Positions 10,001-19,851 are shown, counted from the stretch's first letter. The stretch is DNA of 64,000 bases from Alkaliflexus imshenetskii DSM 15055 (GCF_000517065.1 NZ_KI912105.1:1534405-1598404); one strand, 5' to 3'. The notes: generated from the letters alone by a model not told the origin. Program-made: numbers and translations.

Positions 10001-13000
10001 CGAAGAATCGATACAAATGATTTTGAAGCAGCCAACATCGACCACATTGAGTTTTGGATAATGGACCCATTTATTTATGATGAAGGCACCCATGCCGGTG
10101 GTGATTTGTACATAAACCTTGGTAGCGTATCAGAAGACATCCTGAGAGATTCACGCAAATTTTTTGAACAAGGACTTCCAGGACCGGGAGAACCATTTGA
10201 TGTGGACAGCACCATGTGGGGCTATGTGCCAAAAAAACAGAGTCTGGTAAACGCCTTTAGCAACGACCCCGCCACACGCCTAATGCAGGACGTTGGATTA
10301 AATGGCATGAGTTCGGAACGTGAGCGCTATTTTTATCGTCAGGGCACACACCCATATTTGAATATCGTAGATAATCTATACGCCACCGGAGCCATTTCAG
10401 AAGCGGCATACAACCAAATCATCAACGACCCTGCCGCTGACGATTTTCAGTATTACCGAGGCAGTCAGCACGATAGAAATCAGACCAGCATACTTGATCG
10501 TTACAAAGATTTCAACAATCCCGAAGGCAATTCACGCCCGTCAGAATTTTCGGGTGAGCCATACAGTACAGCCGCCACAACCATCCCCGACAGTGAAGAC
10601 ATCAATAGAGACAATACACTCAGCGAATCAGAAAGTTACTTCCAATACCGAATTCCACTTCGCCCTAACGAGATGGAAGTAGGCAAGAATTACATTACCG
10701 ATGTGGTAACATCAACCGTAAAGCTCAAGAACCAAAGCGAGGAAACCATCAGATGGTATCAATTTAAAGTACCGGTAAGTAGTCCGGATACAACCATTGG
10801 TGACTTACACGATTTGCGTTCGATTCGCTTCATGCGCATGTTTCTGCACAATTTTAGCGACTCTGTGATTCTGCGATTTGCATCCCTCGATTTGATTCGG
10901 GCTGAGTGGAGACGCTACGAACGCGACCTGTTTGAGCCTTCAGACAATGTATCATCCAATCCCAATACCGTATTCGAAGTATCTGCGGTAAACATTGAAG
11001 AAAACGGCACACGTGAGCCTGTTAATTACATTCTGCCGCCCGGTGTGAGTCGTGTAATTGACCCTGCAAACCCCTCGCCACGTGAGCTAAACGAGCAGTC
11101 CATCTCACTCAAAGTGATAGATTTGGCACGTGGAGACGCACGTGGTGTTTATAAAAACATCAACATGGATATGCGGCAATACCGCAGGTTAAAAATGGAT
11201 GTTCATGCTGAGGCCGTGCAGGGCTATCATCTTGAAGATGGCGATATGGTAGCCTTTATCCGCTTGGGCACCGACTATCAAAACAACTATTACGAGTATG
11301 AAGTTCCGTTGAAATTAACGCCTTTTGGAAGCAACTATTCCAGCAACTCCACGGCACACCGATATATTGTATGGCCGGAGGAAAACCAGATAAATGTAGC
11401 CCTTGAACTATTCCAACAAGTAAAACTGCGACGCAACGATGCCATGCGTGTGGCCAACTCATCGGTTCAACTCACATCTGAATACCAGTGGTTTGACCCC
11501 GAACGCCCGGCTAACAGAGTAAAAGTGAAAGGTAATCCCAACCTTGCAAACGTACGAACGGTGATGATAGGTGTGCGAAACCGTACCATGGAAAACAAAG
11601 CGGTTGAGGTATGGATGAATGAATTACGCCTGACCGATTTTAACGAAAAGGGCGGCTGGGCAGCCAATAGCCGTATGAATATCAAACTGGCTGATTTGGG
11701 TTCTGTTTCAATTGCCGGACGAGCCAGCACCGTTGGGTTTGGCAGCATTGACCAAAGCGTGACGGAGCGTAGTCAGGAAAACTTCCATCAATACGATGTG
11801 GCCACCAATCTGGAGTTGGGCAAACTGCTTGGGCCTGAAAGCCGAATGTCGATTCCGTTTTACGTGAGCCTGAGTGAAGCCGTTGCCACTCCCGAATACT
11901 ATCCGCTTGACCCGGACATCCCTCTCGATGTGGCTCTCAAAAACGCCGACACGCGCGCAGCAAAAGACAGCATACGAACGGCATCACAGGATTATACCAA
12001 ACGAAAAAGTATAAACTTTACCAATGTGCGCCTTCAGCCCAAAAGCAACGAAAGCCGATTTTATGATGTCTCTAACCTGAGCGCCACATACTCCTACAAT
12101 GAAACATACAGAAGGAATATTGAAACGCAGTATTTAACCGATAAAAACTACCGAGGTATACTTGGCTACAACTTCATCAACCGGCCATCAGCTTTTGAAC
12201 CTTTTAAAAGCGTTCAGGGAAATTCACTGCAAATAATTCGCGATTTTAATCTATACCTGGCACCCAGTCAGGTCAGTTACCGTTGGGAAATGATGCGCGG
12301 ATACCGCGAAGAACAGCTCAGAAACATTCATGATCCAGGCTTCTCGATACCGCTTACCGTGAATAAGGATTTTTACTGGAATCGCTATTTTGACCTTACA
12401 TATAACATATCACGTTCATTAAAAATAGATTTCAGATCGACCAACAACTCGGTGATTGATGAGCCACAAGGACCTGTTAACAGGAAAGAGTTTCGCGATG
12501 AATATCAGGTATGGAAAGACTCGGTGATGACCAACATCATGAACATGGGACGCACCACCAACTATCAGCACAATATAAACTTAAGCTATAACATACCAAT
12601 TAATAAACTGCCCTATCTGGACTGGACAACAGCCAGCCTTAACTACGGGGCATTATACAACTGGCAGCAAGGCCCTATTACACGTCAGCAATTTGATTGG
12701 GGTAACACCATTCGCAACTCCAATAATATTCAGGGAAATACTCAGCTTAACTTCAACACCCTCTACAACAAGTCGCCATACCTGCGCCAGCTCAACCGTC
12801 CTGTTGGCCGCCAGCAGCAGCAACAGCAACAACAGGGTGAAACTGTACGTTTTACGCAACACAACCTGCAAATGAAGCAGGGAGAAGAGTTTCCTATAAA
12901 CCATCGACTTGGAACAGCCACAGTAACTGTTAGGGTATTTAACGACTCCGGGCACCCGGTTCCAGGTCAGCAACGTGTTGTCGATGCCAATAACGTGGTC

Positions 13001-14542
13001 TTTACACCCCAGCAGGATGTAGCGGCAGCCCGCGTAATGGTTACCGGTCAGAAACAGACTGAAAAATCGTCCGGCGAATACATCAAAGAGTACTCATTCA
13101 GGCTGTTGACAAGCTTGAGAAACATCTCTTTCACCTATTCACAAAACAATGGAACCATTTTGCCGGGATATATGCCCGACAGCAAATTTATGGGTACACA
13201 CAACTATGAAGGCTCATCGGCACCTGGACTGCCTTTCATGCTTGGATGGCAGGATAGGGATTTTGCAATGAAAGCGGCAGATAAGAATTGGCTCACTACC
13301 GATTCAACCCTTAATTCACCCTATGCCATGAACCGCGCCGAAGATTTAACCGTAAGAGCCCTGCTTGAGCCCATTCGTGGATTACGCATTGACCTGACAG
13401 CCAACCACCGCACCACCAACAATATGTCAGAGTATTACTTGTTTGACAGCGATGGTTTCCGTGGCGTATTCAATACCATGGAAAATGGAAGTTTCTCAAT
13501 GACATACAACGTATTTAAAACCTCCTTCAAAAAGATAGATAAAAAGGGAACCTTTCATTCCGAAAGTTTTGAGAGATTTCTCGACAACAGGCAAATAGTT
13601 GCTGACAGGCTTGGGCAAAGTCGTAACGGCCTAACACATCCTGTTGGCGGATCGTATCAGGACGATCCACGAGCCGGATTACCCTACAACCCCGCCGGCT
13701 ACCCCGACCAGGGGCTTGGTGTAGAAAGAGGAGCCGACGGCTACGGCCTCTCTTCGCAGGAGGTAATGATTCCTTCGTTCCTGGCTGCCTACTCGGGAAA
13801 ACGGGCCAGCGACATATTTCTGAATCCGATGCCTTCCATTGCTCGCATGCAGCCTAACTGGCGTGTAACGTATGATGGGTTGTCAAGAGTTAAATGGTTT
13901 CAGAAATACATCCGTTCGTTTGATGTAAGCCACGCCTATCGCTCTACCTATACCGTTGGCAATTACCTGACCAACCTGGACTGGACTGAGTTTCGCGATG
14001 GGTTTAGCTTTATTCGGGATGCGCAGGGTAATTTCATTCCAAAGTATCAAATCAGCGGCGTGTCCATTTCAGAACAATACACTCCACTGCTCCAATTCAA
14101 CATCACCTGGTTGAACAGCCTTTCAACCAGAGCCGAATATAAAAGAGGACGAATTATTAACCTGAGCCTCAACAACAATCAGATTATTGAAAACTACAAC
14201 AACGAGTGGATTGTAGGACTGGGATACCGTTTTGACAAAATGGACATCATCCTTGGCTCCCGTGAAGGACAACGAAAAATGTCCTCTGACCTGAACCTAA
14301 GAGCAGACATATCGCTGCGCGACAACTTCTCCATAATCCGCAGAATTGAAGAAGGTTTAAACCAGATGACCTCAGGTCAGCGCATCGTGACCCTAAAACT
14401 AACCGGTGATTATGTGCTCAGTGACAGGTTTAACATGCAGTTGTTCTATGACCGCTCCATGAACTCTCCCTATATTTCGACCACTTACCCAATTACAACC
14501 AGTAGCTTTGGTGTAAGTTTCCGATTCTCACTGGCACAGTAA
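7079..14542 (+). CDS. sprA: Cell surface protein SprA, type IX secretion translocon
   Basis: Giant outer-membrane beta-barrel through which T9SS substrates leave the periplasm; also needed for gliding in flavobacteria. The 2487 residues fit the family (about 2300-2500). An N-terminal signal peptide (LLNNISILLLTFLFVLVGAEE) is followed by alternating hydrophobic/polar strands and the family's repeated WMNELRLTDF/YIDDFEGTK type segments. The protein ends in an aromatic strand (SFGVSFRFSLAQ). The start must be TTG at 7079: an in-frame stop lies at 7064-7066 and no ATG occurs before the signal peptide. A run of eight Gln (12812-12835, mixed CAG/CAA) interrupts a loop near residue 1915. It is probably co-transcribed with thiL and ruvA. 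Confidence 0.96.
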   Translation: MRKRLLNNISILLLTFLFVLVGAEEHLPGSPRHDFLSSLANADTVPEPINPARLSPPPMSLQEPYRSSANPIQLHDPDNVNYIAEYDPATGLVTLYRRMGNIPVRLPYTMTLEEYNNLEMRQSMQRYWESKNSESDMGAGGGFGQIRVGSEVFESIFGSNVINIRPQGIAELRLGINRTKIDNPTLQERMRKTTTFDFQQKIQMNIRGNIGERLKLGINYNTEATFDFENQINIEYQGGEDDIIKKIEAGNVTLPLPGTLITGSQSLFGVKTEMQFGKLTVSSIFSQQKGQTSVMNIQGGAQTQEFNIAADQYDRNRHFFLSHYFRDNYNRAMANLPVITSPYTITRVEVWITNRSNDFERARNIVAFTDLGEHPANMANPGLWGGTPNAIPSNSTNNLYREMTTTYGRIRDINEITSALAPLAGSGFTNTRDFEKIENARLLPESEYTLNSKLGYISLNSPLNADEILAVSYEYTYNGEVFRVGELSNAGIEAPNTLILKLIKGALLSPRVKTWNLMMKNIYSIGAYQISPDQFRMDVVYMNDSTGSYINYFPEGPTPAQGGLNGELFLRIMELDNLNRQLEPYPDGTFDFVPGYTIIPAQGRIIFPVLEPFGSHLESKLQGTPELREKYLFKELYDSTLTIASQAAEKNKFRLRGSYRSAAGSEISLNAFNIPRGSVVVTAGGLKLTENIDYSVDYTSGRIRILNQGLLESGTPIQVALESQSLFNLQTKTLIGTHLDYRFNENFNIGGTILHLRERPLTQKVNYGDEPIANTIWGLNAAYFTESNLITSLLDKLPLIQTRTPSSVSFEAEFAHLIPGHPSVIEKEGTSYIDDFEGTKIPIDLKQWTAWSLASTPQGQNQLFPEAQLINDLRYGFNRAKLAWYVIDPLFLRNNTLTPDHIRRDANSQSNHYVREVLEREIFPLRTPRYGEPTNIPVLNMAFYPRERGPYNFDTNINFNGFLNNPETRWGGIMRRIDTNDFEAANIDHIEFWIMDPFIYDEGTHAGGDLYINLGSVSEDILRDSRKFFEQGLPGPGEPFDVDSTMWGYVPKKQSLVNAFSNDPATRLMQDVGLNGMSSERERYFYRQGTHPYLNIVDNLYATGAISEAAYNQIINDPAADDFQYYRGSQHDRNQTSILDRYKDFNNPEGNSRPSEFSGEPYSTAATTIPDSEDINRDNTLSESESYFQYRIPLRPNEMEVGKNYITDVVTSTVKLKNQSEETIRWYQFKVPVSSPDTTIGDLHDLRSIRFMRMFLHNFSDSVILRFASLDLIRAEWRRYERDLFEPSDNVSSNPNTVFEVSAVNIEENGTREPVNYILPPGVSRVIDPANPSPRELNEQSISLKVIDLARGDARGVYKNINMDMRQYRRLKMDVHAEAVQGYHLEDGDMVAFIRLGTDYQNNYYEYEVPLKLTPFGSNYSSNSTAHRYIVWPEENQINVALELFQQVKLRRNDAMRVANSSVQLTSEYQWFDPERPANRVKVKGNPNLANVRTVMIGVRNRTMENKAVEVWMNELRLTDFNEKGGWAANSRMNIKLADLGSVSIAGRASTVGFGSIDQSVTERSQENFHQYDVATNLELGKLLGPESRMSIPFYVSLSEAVATPEYYPLDPDIPLDVALKNADTRAAKDSIRTASQDYTKRKSINFTNVRLQPKSNESRFYDVSNLSATYSYNETYRRNIETQYLTDKNYRGILGYNFINRPSAFEPFKSVQGNSLQIIRDFNLYLAPSQVSYRWEMMRGYREEQLRNIHDPGFSIPLTVNKDFYWNRYFDLTYNISRSLKIDFRSTNNSVIDEPQGPVNRKEFRDEYQVWKDSVMTNIMNMGRTTNYQHNINLSYNIPINKLPYLDWTTASLNYGALYNWQQGPITRQQFDWGNTIRNSNNIQGNTQLNFNTLYNKSPYLRQLNRPVGRQQQQQQQQGETVRFTQHNLQMKQGEEFPINHRLGTATVTVRVFNDSGHPVPGQQRVVDANNVVFTPQQDVAAARVMVTGQKQTEKSSGEYIKEYSFRLLTSLRNISFTYSQNNGTILPGYMPDSKFMGTHNYEGSSAPGLPFMLGWQDRDFAMKAADKNWLTTDSTLNSPYAMNRAEDLTVRALLEPIRGLRIDLTANHRTTNNMSEYYLFDSDGFRGVFNTMENGSFSMTYNVFKTSFKKIDKKGTFHSESFERFLDNRQIVADRLGQSRNGLTHPVGGSYQDDPRAGLPYNPAGYPDQGLGVERGADGYGLSSQEVMIPSFLAAYSGKRASDIFLNPMPSIARMQPNWRVTYDGLSRVKWFQKYIRSFDVSHAYRSTYTVGNYLTNLDWTEFRDGFSFIRDAQGNFIPKYQISGVSISEQYTPLLQFNITWLNSLSTRAEYKRGRIINLSLNNNQIIENYNNEWIVGLGYRFDKMDIILGSREGQRKMSSDLNLRADISLRDNFSIIRRIEEGLNQMTSGQRIVTLKLTGDYVLSDRFNMQLFYDRSMNSPYISTTYPITTSSFGVSFRFSLAQ

Positions 14543-14636
14543 GGGATAAACTTAATTTACTGACAGTAGACCCTTTCCTGACAAAAAGAGAGTTGTTGAT
14601 ATTTGGCAAAAAATGGTGGAATAATAAAATTTTAGC

Positions 14637-14644
14637 TAATTTTG
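14637..14644 (+). promoter_or_regulatory. -7 element upstream of gcvH
   Basis: TAATTTTG matches TAnnTTTG and lies 25 nt before the gcvH start. The -33 region is weak, so this is a moderate call. Confidence 0.45.
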
Positions 14645-14668
14645 ATTTGAAACTAAAATAACAGCATC

Positions 14669-15046
14669 ATGAATTTACCTGAAAGCCTTAAGTACACCAA
14701 AGATCATGAATGGGTACGAATTGAAGGCAATATAGCCACAGTTGGAATCACCGAATTTGCTCAGGGCGAGTTGGGTGACATCGTTTTTGTTGAGATTGAA
14801 ACCGAAGATGAAGATTTGGCCAAAGAAGAAGTTTTTGGAACCATTGAAGCCGTAAAAACTGTTTCAGATCTTTATATGCCACTTTCCGGAACGGTTATAG
14901 AAGTTAACGAAGACCTTGAGACCCAACCAGAGCTCGTAAATAAGGAACCGTACGACGGTGGATGGATGATTAAAATACAGATTAAAGACACAGCAGAATT
15001 GGCGTCACTTTTATCTGCGGCCGACTACAAAGCCCTCATTGACTAA
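14669..15046 (+). CDS. gcvH: Glycine cleavage system H protein
   Basis: Lipoylated shuttle that carries the aminomethyl group between the P, T and L proteins of glycine cleavage. All 125 residues match the family: HEWVRIEGNIATVGITEFAQ at the start and the lipoylation site in GTIEAVKTVSDLY, with Lys63 as the attachment residue. The other glycine cleavage genes are absent from the window. A gcvH just after sprA is common in Bacteroidota. A terminator hairpin follows 20 bp after the stop. Confidence 0.97.
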   Translation: MNLPESLKYTKDHEWVRIEGNIATVGITEFAQGELGDIVFVEIETEDEDLAKEEVFGTIEAVKTVSDLYMPLSGTVIEVNEDLETQPELVNKEPYDGGWMIKIQIKDTAELASLLSAADYKALID

Positions 15047-15067
15047 AATGTTCTTAAGAGACATATT

Positions 15068-15098
15068 AAGCTGCTTCCACAAAGAGGCAGCTTTTTCT
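15068..15098. terminator. Terminator after gcvH, abutting the convergent regulator gene
   Basis: AAGCTGC and GCAGCTT form a 7-bp stem with a 12-nt loop, followed by TTTTCTTT on the plus strand. It ends at the stop codon of the minus-strand regulator gene. Confidence 0.7.
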
Positions 15099-16454
15099 TT
15101 AGGTAATATTTTCGCCCAACTTAACCTTGTCACTCTTCAGCAAGTTGTAAATTGTAGATTTACCGATATCTAAAACTTCAGCTACTTTAACCACGCTTTT
15201 GTATTTGTCGAGGTAATGTCTGATAATCTTTTCGTTGTAATCTTTCAGTGTCAGTTCTTCGGTAAACAACTCCACATGCCCATTACCCGAGCTGAAAATT
15301 ATATGCTCCTCATCCACCTCGCCGCTGTTGGTTAACACAGCAGCCAACTCAATCACTGCTTTAAGCTCCCTTACATTACCGGGGTAAGCATAGTTCATCA
15401 ATTTTCGCTTGGCGCGCGGCGTAATTTTTAACGCCCCCATCTGGTTTTCGAGGCAAAAAGCGTTCAAAAAATGATCAGCTAATAACAGAATATCCTTCTG
15501 ACGCTCTCTCAAAAGCGGAAGATAAATCGGTATTCCCTTCAACCTGAAATAGAGATCCTCTCGGAAAACACGCTCTTTTACAGCATCTGACAAATCCCTG
15601 TTGGATGCGGAAATGATGCGGGCATTGACAGGTGTTGGTCTGTTTCCGTTACCCTTTACAATCACACCATCTTCAAGCACTCTGAAAAGTTTCACCTGAA
15701 GATCCACATCAAGGTTGTCAATCTCTTCGATAAAGAGTGTGCCCTCGCCTGCCTCCTCCAACTTGCCTCGTCTTGACAGAAGTGAACCAGTGTAGCCTTT
15801 GCCATCATAGCCAAACAGCTCCCCTTCAACAAGTTCTTTTGGCGTGGCCGACACATTAAACTGCACAAATGGCTTATCCTTACGTGGTGAGTTTTGATGA
15901 ATAGTGCGGGCTATCAACTCCTTGCCGGTGCCGGCCTCGCCAAAAACCGATACGTGAATGTTAGGGACACGCACCGCCTTATCTATCAACATGAAAATTT
16001 CGCGCATGGCAACACTCTCGCCAACAATGGCTTTCTGATAATCCTGATTACGCGAAATCTCTGACTTTAAGGCAGATATCTCTTGCTTTAAAGCCCTCTT
16101 ATTTAAAACATGGCGGATGCAGTTCTGTAACCTGTCCCGTATGTTCTCATCTTTGGTGATATAGTCAAAGGCACCCTGTTTCAATAGCTGAACGGCAGTT
16201 TTGACATCATCCTGGCCCGATATCACAATCACCTCTATTTCGGGATTAAAAGCCTTTATCAGCTTCAGAATCTCCTCTCCGCAATAATCGGGCAAGCCCA
16301 AATCAAGTGTAACCACATCGGGATTGTCAGACAAACGAACAAGGAAGTCGGCTCCGTTAAAAAAAGGAACAACCTCCACCGCTGGGTCGAACCTCAATGT
16401 GTGTTCGATGAAACGGTTAAACATTTTATCATCTTCAATCACGTGGATCTTCAT
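15099..16454 (-). CDS. NtrC-like response regulator with degenerate GAFTGA loop
   Basis: Two-component regulator with a receiver domain (MKIHVIEDD start, phosphoacceptor Asp51 in VTLDLGLPD), an AAA+ domain and a Fis-type helix-turn-helix (YKSVVKVAEVLDIGKSTIYN). Walker A is GEAGTGKE and the Arg-finger region reads FREDLYFRL. The sigma-54 contact loop, normally GAFTGA, reads KGYTGS (residues 219-224), and the Walker B reads LFIEEID instead of LFLDEIG. The start at 16454 puts the receiver domain at residue 1; an upstream in-frame ATG at 16490 would add 12 residues. It sits between gcvH and the porW-porX genes, but a link to T9SS control is only suggested by position. Residue numbers count from the ATG at 16454. 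Confidence 0.88.
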   Translation of the reverse strand: MKIHVIEDDKMFNRFIEHTLRFDPAVEVVPFFNGADFLVRLSDNPDVVTLDLGLPDYCGEEILKLIKAFNPEIEVIVISGQDDVKTAVQLLKQGAFDYITKDENIRDRLQNCIRHVLNKRALKQEISALKSEISRNQDYQKAIVGESVAMREIFMLIDKAVRVPNIHVSVFGEAGTGKELIARTIHQNSPRKDKPFVQFNVSATPKELVEGELFGYDGKGYTGSLLSRRGKLEEAGEGTLFIEEIDNLDVDLQVKLFRVLEDGVIVKGNGNRPTPVNARIISASNRDLSDAVKERVFREDLYFRLKGIPIYLPLLRERQKDILLLADHFLNAFCLENQMGALKITPRAKRKLMNYAYPGNVRELKAVIELAAVLTNSGEVDEEHIIFSSGNGHVELFTEELTLKDYNEKIIRHYLDKYKSVVKVAEVLDIGKSTIYNLLKSDKVKLGENIT

Positions 16455-16641
16455 CGGCGCATACCTATCAAGCAAAAAAACATGAGACACACTTTCCCTG
16501 AAACATCAACACCTGTGCGGCTCAATGCTTTAACAACAAACCCAGGAAAGAAAACAGGGTAAATCGGGGAAATTCATCAGAATAAAGGTAAATTTATAAA
16601 ATGTTTTAATCCCTACCGACATTTTTTATCTGTGAATAAAA

Positions 16642-16649
16642 TAATTTTG
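16642..16649 (+). promoter_or_regulatory. -7 element upstream of porW/sprE
   Basis: TAATTTTG matches TAnnTTTG, 43 nt before the porW start. The upstream element is T-rich but lacks a clear TTTG. The gap to the divergent regulator gene is about 240 bp. Confidence 0.4.
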
Positions 16650-16692
16650 TCAAAACCTTGTTTTTAAATAATACGAACATCCTTTACAACAA

Positions 16693-19600
16693 ATGATTTC
16701 AAGGAAAATAATCATAATCTTCACTGCGCTGCTATTGGTCTCCTGTTCCACCCAAAAAAACACATGGTGGTCCAGAAACTACAATAGTGTGACAGCCAAA
16801 TACAACACCCTGTTTAACGGTGAACAAAGTTTCAAAAACGGTGAAAAGCAGCTTATCAGCAATCACCAGGATAACTTCAGTCACATACTCCATATTTTTC
16901 CCTATTCAGGGCCTGAAAAAGCCGGAATGGTAAAAGGTGATATGGACAGAGCCATTCAAAAGGGTCACAGAGCCATTCGGAAACGCTCTATCACCGTACG
17001 CCCGCAAAGAAAACCATCGCGTAACAACGAACGTGCAAATGAATTTTATAACCGACGTGAATTCAACCGGTATATGGATGATGCCTATCTTCTCATTGGC
17101 AAAGCACATCTCTATAACCATGAGTTTAATGATGCACTAGCTGTTTTCGATTATACGCTTAGGGAGTTTCCCAATCAGCCTGTACGCTTTGAAGCGCTCA
17201 TCTGGATGGCTCGAACACGTATTGAAATGGGCGATTTTGAAAATGCCTTGCTGCTCCTTAACAGATACGATGCCATGGGCCAATCGCCAAACAGACTCTA
17301 TGGCGAATATATGGCCACCTACGCCGATTATCTTATCCGCTCCGGTCAATATCAATCGGCCATTCCATTTATGATATCGGCTGCAGCAGAAGCACCGGGC
17401 AAGTGGCATCGCTCCCGCCGACACTATATTTTGGCTCAATTGTATCACCGTACCGGCCAATATGCGCAGGCTCAGGAAAGTTATCGAAGGGTCATGCGCA
17501 GCAGTCCAGGGTACGAAATGGAGCTTAATGCACGCATCAATTACGCATTGATTGATGGCATGATAAACGGCAATTTTGCCACCGCACGAAGAGATTTGTA
17601 CCGACTGGCAGCTCAGGTAAAGAACCAAGACCAACGTGACCGAATCTATTTTGGTCTGGCTCAAAGCTACCTGGAAGAAAAGGATACGCTAATGGCGGTA
17701 ACAAACCTGCGGCTGTCGGCCGGATACAATATGGGCAACCAATCGCTAAGGACTGAAACCTACCTGCAATTAGCCGAATTGTATTTTCAACTGCCAAACT
17801 ACCTTCCGTCGTATGCCTATTACGACAGTACAATGACGCTGCTGCCTGAATATGACCGGCGCTTTGCTGAAGTAAAAAAACAACACACCGGATTAAAAGC
17901 CCTCACGGCACATTTCAGAACCATTGCCCGCGAAGACAGTCTCCAAATGCTGGCCCGCATGCCCGAAGCCGATTTGGATAACTTCATTTCTGCCATTATT
18001 GAACAGGAAAGGCAAGTACAGCTTAATCAGTCGGTAGGTGCACACAGCAATCAGGCGTCAGCGTCGCACGACCCTCTCTTCTACCGGAACTTTTCGAGTC
18101 AGCTCAATAGACCAACCGATGAACAGGGCCAATGGTATTTTTACAATCCAACAACTGTTAGCCTCGGCAAAATGGAGTTTGAACGACGCTGGGGACGCAG
18201 AGCCAATGAAGACAACTGGCGGAGAGCCGACAAAGGTTCAACAACTCCTGATTTATCCGCTCAGCCACCCGGACTACCATCAGAACTGGAATTTGACCGC
18301 AGAGGCGCCCCTACCAATCTGCCCGGCACGCAAGATTCCGGAACCAGAGCCTCCACTTCACTCCCATCAAAGGAAGAACTGATGGCCGATATACCGAAAA
18401 CAGCCGAACAGAAGGCACTTTCGGATGATCGTCTCGCTACTGCCCTTTTTGGTGCAGGAATGGTGTTTCTAGATCATTTCAAAGATGCTGATAAAGCCGC
18501 AGAGATGTTCTATAAGATGGCAACAGAACACCCTACACATCCACTTGCAGAACAAGCCTGGTTTTGGGGTTACAGATCCTACGAAGCTTCCGGTAATCTG
18601 GCAGGCATGCAGAGGATGAAATCCGGGTTGCTTCAAAACTTCGCCAATGGAAGATATGCTCCGTTTGTTACCGATCCGGATTATGCCAGTAACATTCGCA
18701 ATAAAGAAAAAGAGCTCAACGACTTATACGAACAGGCATTTGCATCATACCAATCCAATAGATTTACCGAGGCACTGCTTTACACCACACGGATCAAACA
18801 AGAAGCAGAAAACGAAGAGTTGTTGAGAAAATCGCTCCTCTTAAGCGCTGTTTCGCACGGTAAAGGTGGCAGCACCGCAGCTTTTAGACAAGATCTCACA
18901 ATATTGGCAGATGATTATCCCGATTCACGTGAAGGCTTGCTGGCCAAAACATGGCTTTCGATGTTCGACGAGGGTCGTCGTCCTGTGCCGGGACCAATTA
19001 TGGCACCCACCGGCCGTCCCGACGAACCCGCATACAGAGCAGAAGCAACCGAGGTATTGCAACTTTACACCATAGAGCCCGGTGCGCCACACTATATATT
19101 TATGATAGTAGAAAGTCAGGCAGACATCAACCGCTTGATGTTCAATCTGGCCGACTACAACTTCAGCCGTTTTCTGATGGCCGATTATGACATAGACACG
19201 CAACTGCTTCCCAATGGTCAACGGCTCATAACCATTGGCGCCTTTGCCAACCAGCGCGAAGGGATGGACTACTACTATGGATTGCGATCCAACCCTCAGG
19301 TACTTGCAGCGCCTAATATGCAAACACTTCAGCTTATGGCCGCATCAAAAGCCAACCTCGACATTTTGCGTTCATCTGGCGACATTCTTGCATATCGGAC
19401 CTTTTTCTCATCGAACTATCTGCTCGGAGGCGGTGGAATTACCATCGACCTCAGTCAAAACAATGTTCAGCCAAATACCGAAAGCACACAGCCCGTTTTT
19501 ACAACAAGTGATGGTGTCACCTGGGGAATGGTGGTGCTTCCTCCCAGAACAGACAGCAACCGTGTTTCGGGATTTCTCTCCGGACAAGCCTTTAACCAGT

Positions 19601-19851
19601 TCCGGTTACGCGTAACCACCAGAACGGTGAAACTTTCCGGTGGCGAAACAGTTTTACTTATAGAGTCATTCGAAAATTTACAGCAAGCCGGTAGTTTCTT
19701 TGAAACCATTAGAAACACGAACTTCTGGAACAACCAAATACGCGCCTCAGGCTGGAAACAAGTTGCAGTAAGCCCTGAAAATTTCAAACTTATCGAATCT
19801 CAGGGCAACACAGAAGGATATTCGGTTTTTTACGAGGAGCAGATGCGATGA
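16693..19851 (+). CDS. porW: T9SS periplasmic TPR lipoprotein PorW/SprE
   Basis: Outer-membrane lipoprotein of the type IX secretion apparatus, thought to link the translocon to the ring and motor parts. The N-terminus has a lipobox (LLLVSC, Cys18), then the family signature TQKNTWWSRNYNSVTAKYN, followed by TPR-like helices (for example AEMFYKMATEHPTHPLAEQA). The 1052 residues are within the large SprE/PorW range. The C-terminal third carries beta-rich segments (for example FMIVESQADINRLMFNLADY). It is 49 bp upstream of porX, so the structural protein and the regulator are likely co-transcribed. The gene is called sprE in Flavobacterium and porW in Porphyromonas. Confidence 0.92.
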   Translation: MISRKIIIIFTALLLVSCSTQKNTWWSRNYNSVTAKYNTLFNGEQSFKNGEKQLISNHQDNFSHILHIFPYSGPEKAGMVKGDMDRAIQKGHRAIRKRSITVRPQRKPSRNNERANEFYNRREFNRYMDDAYLLIGKAHLYNHEFNDALAVFDYTLREFPNQPVRFEALIWMARTRIEMGDFENALLLLNRYDAMGQSPNRLYGEYMATYADYLIRSGQYQSAIPFMISAAAEAPGKWHRSRRHYILAQLYHRTGQYAQAQESYRRVMRSSPGYEMELNARINYALIDGMINGNFATARRDLYRLAAQVKNQDQRDRIYFGLAQSYLEEKDTLMAVTNLRLSAGYNMGNQSLRTETYLQLAELYFQLPNYLPSYAYYDSTMTLLPEYDRRFAEVKKQHTGLKALTAHFRTIAREDSLQMLARMPEADLDNFISAIIEQERQVQLNQSVGAHSNQASASHDPLFYRNFSSQLNRPTDEQGQWYFYNPTTVSLGKMEFERRWGRRANEDNWRRADKGSTTPDLSAQPPGLPSELEFDRRGAPTNLPGTQDSGTRASTSLPSKEELMADIPKTAEQKALSDDRLATALFGAGMVFLDHFKDADKAAEMFYKMATEHPTHPLAEQAWFWGYRSYEASGNLAGMQRMKSGLLQNFANGRYAPFVTDPDYASNIRNKEKELNDLYEQAFASYQSNRFTEALLYTTRIKQEAENEELLRKSLLLSAVSHGKGGSTAAFRQDLTILADDYPDSREGLLAKTWLSMFDEGRRPVPGPIMAPTGRPDEPAYRAEATEVLQLYTIEPGAPHYIFMIVESQADINRLMFNLADYNFSRFLMADYDIDTQLLPNGQRLITIGAFANQREGMDYYYGLRSNPQVLAAPNMQTLQLMAASKANLDILRSSGDILAYRTFFSSNYLLGGGGITIDLSQNNVQPNTESTQPVFTTSDGVTWGMVVLPPRTDSNRVSGFLSGQAFNQFRLRVTTRTVKLSGGETVLLIESFENLQQAGSFFETIRNTNFWNNQIRASGWKQVAVSPENFKLIESQGNTEGYSVFYEEQMR

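Noticed and set aside
16491-16692. tRNA or small RNA gene in the gap before porW
   Set aside because: No cloverleaf arms or conserved T-loop could be drawn; the region looks like a promoter gap.
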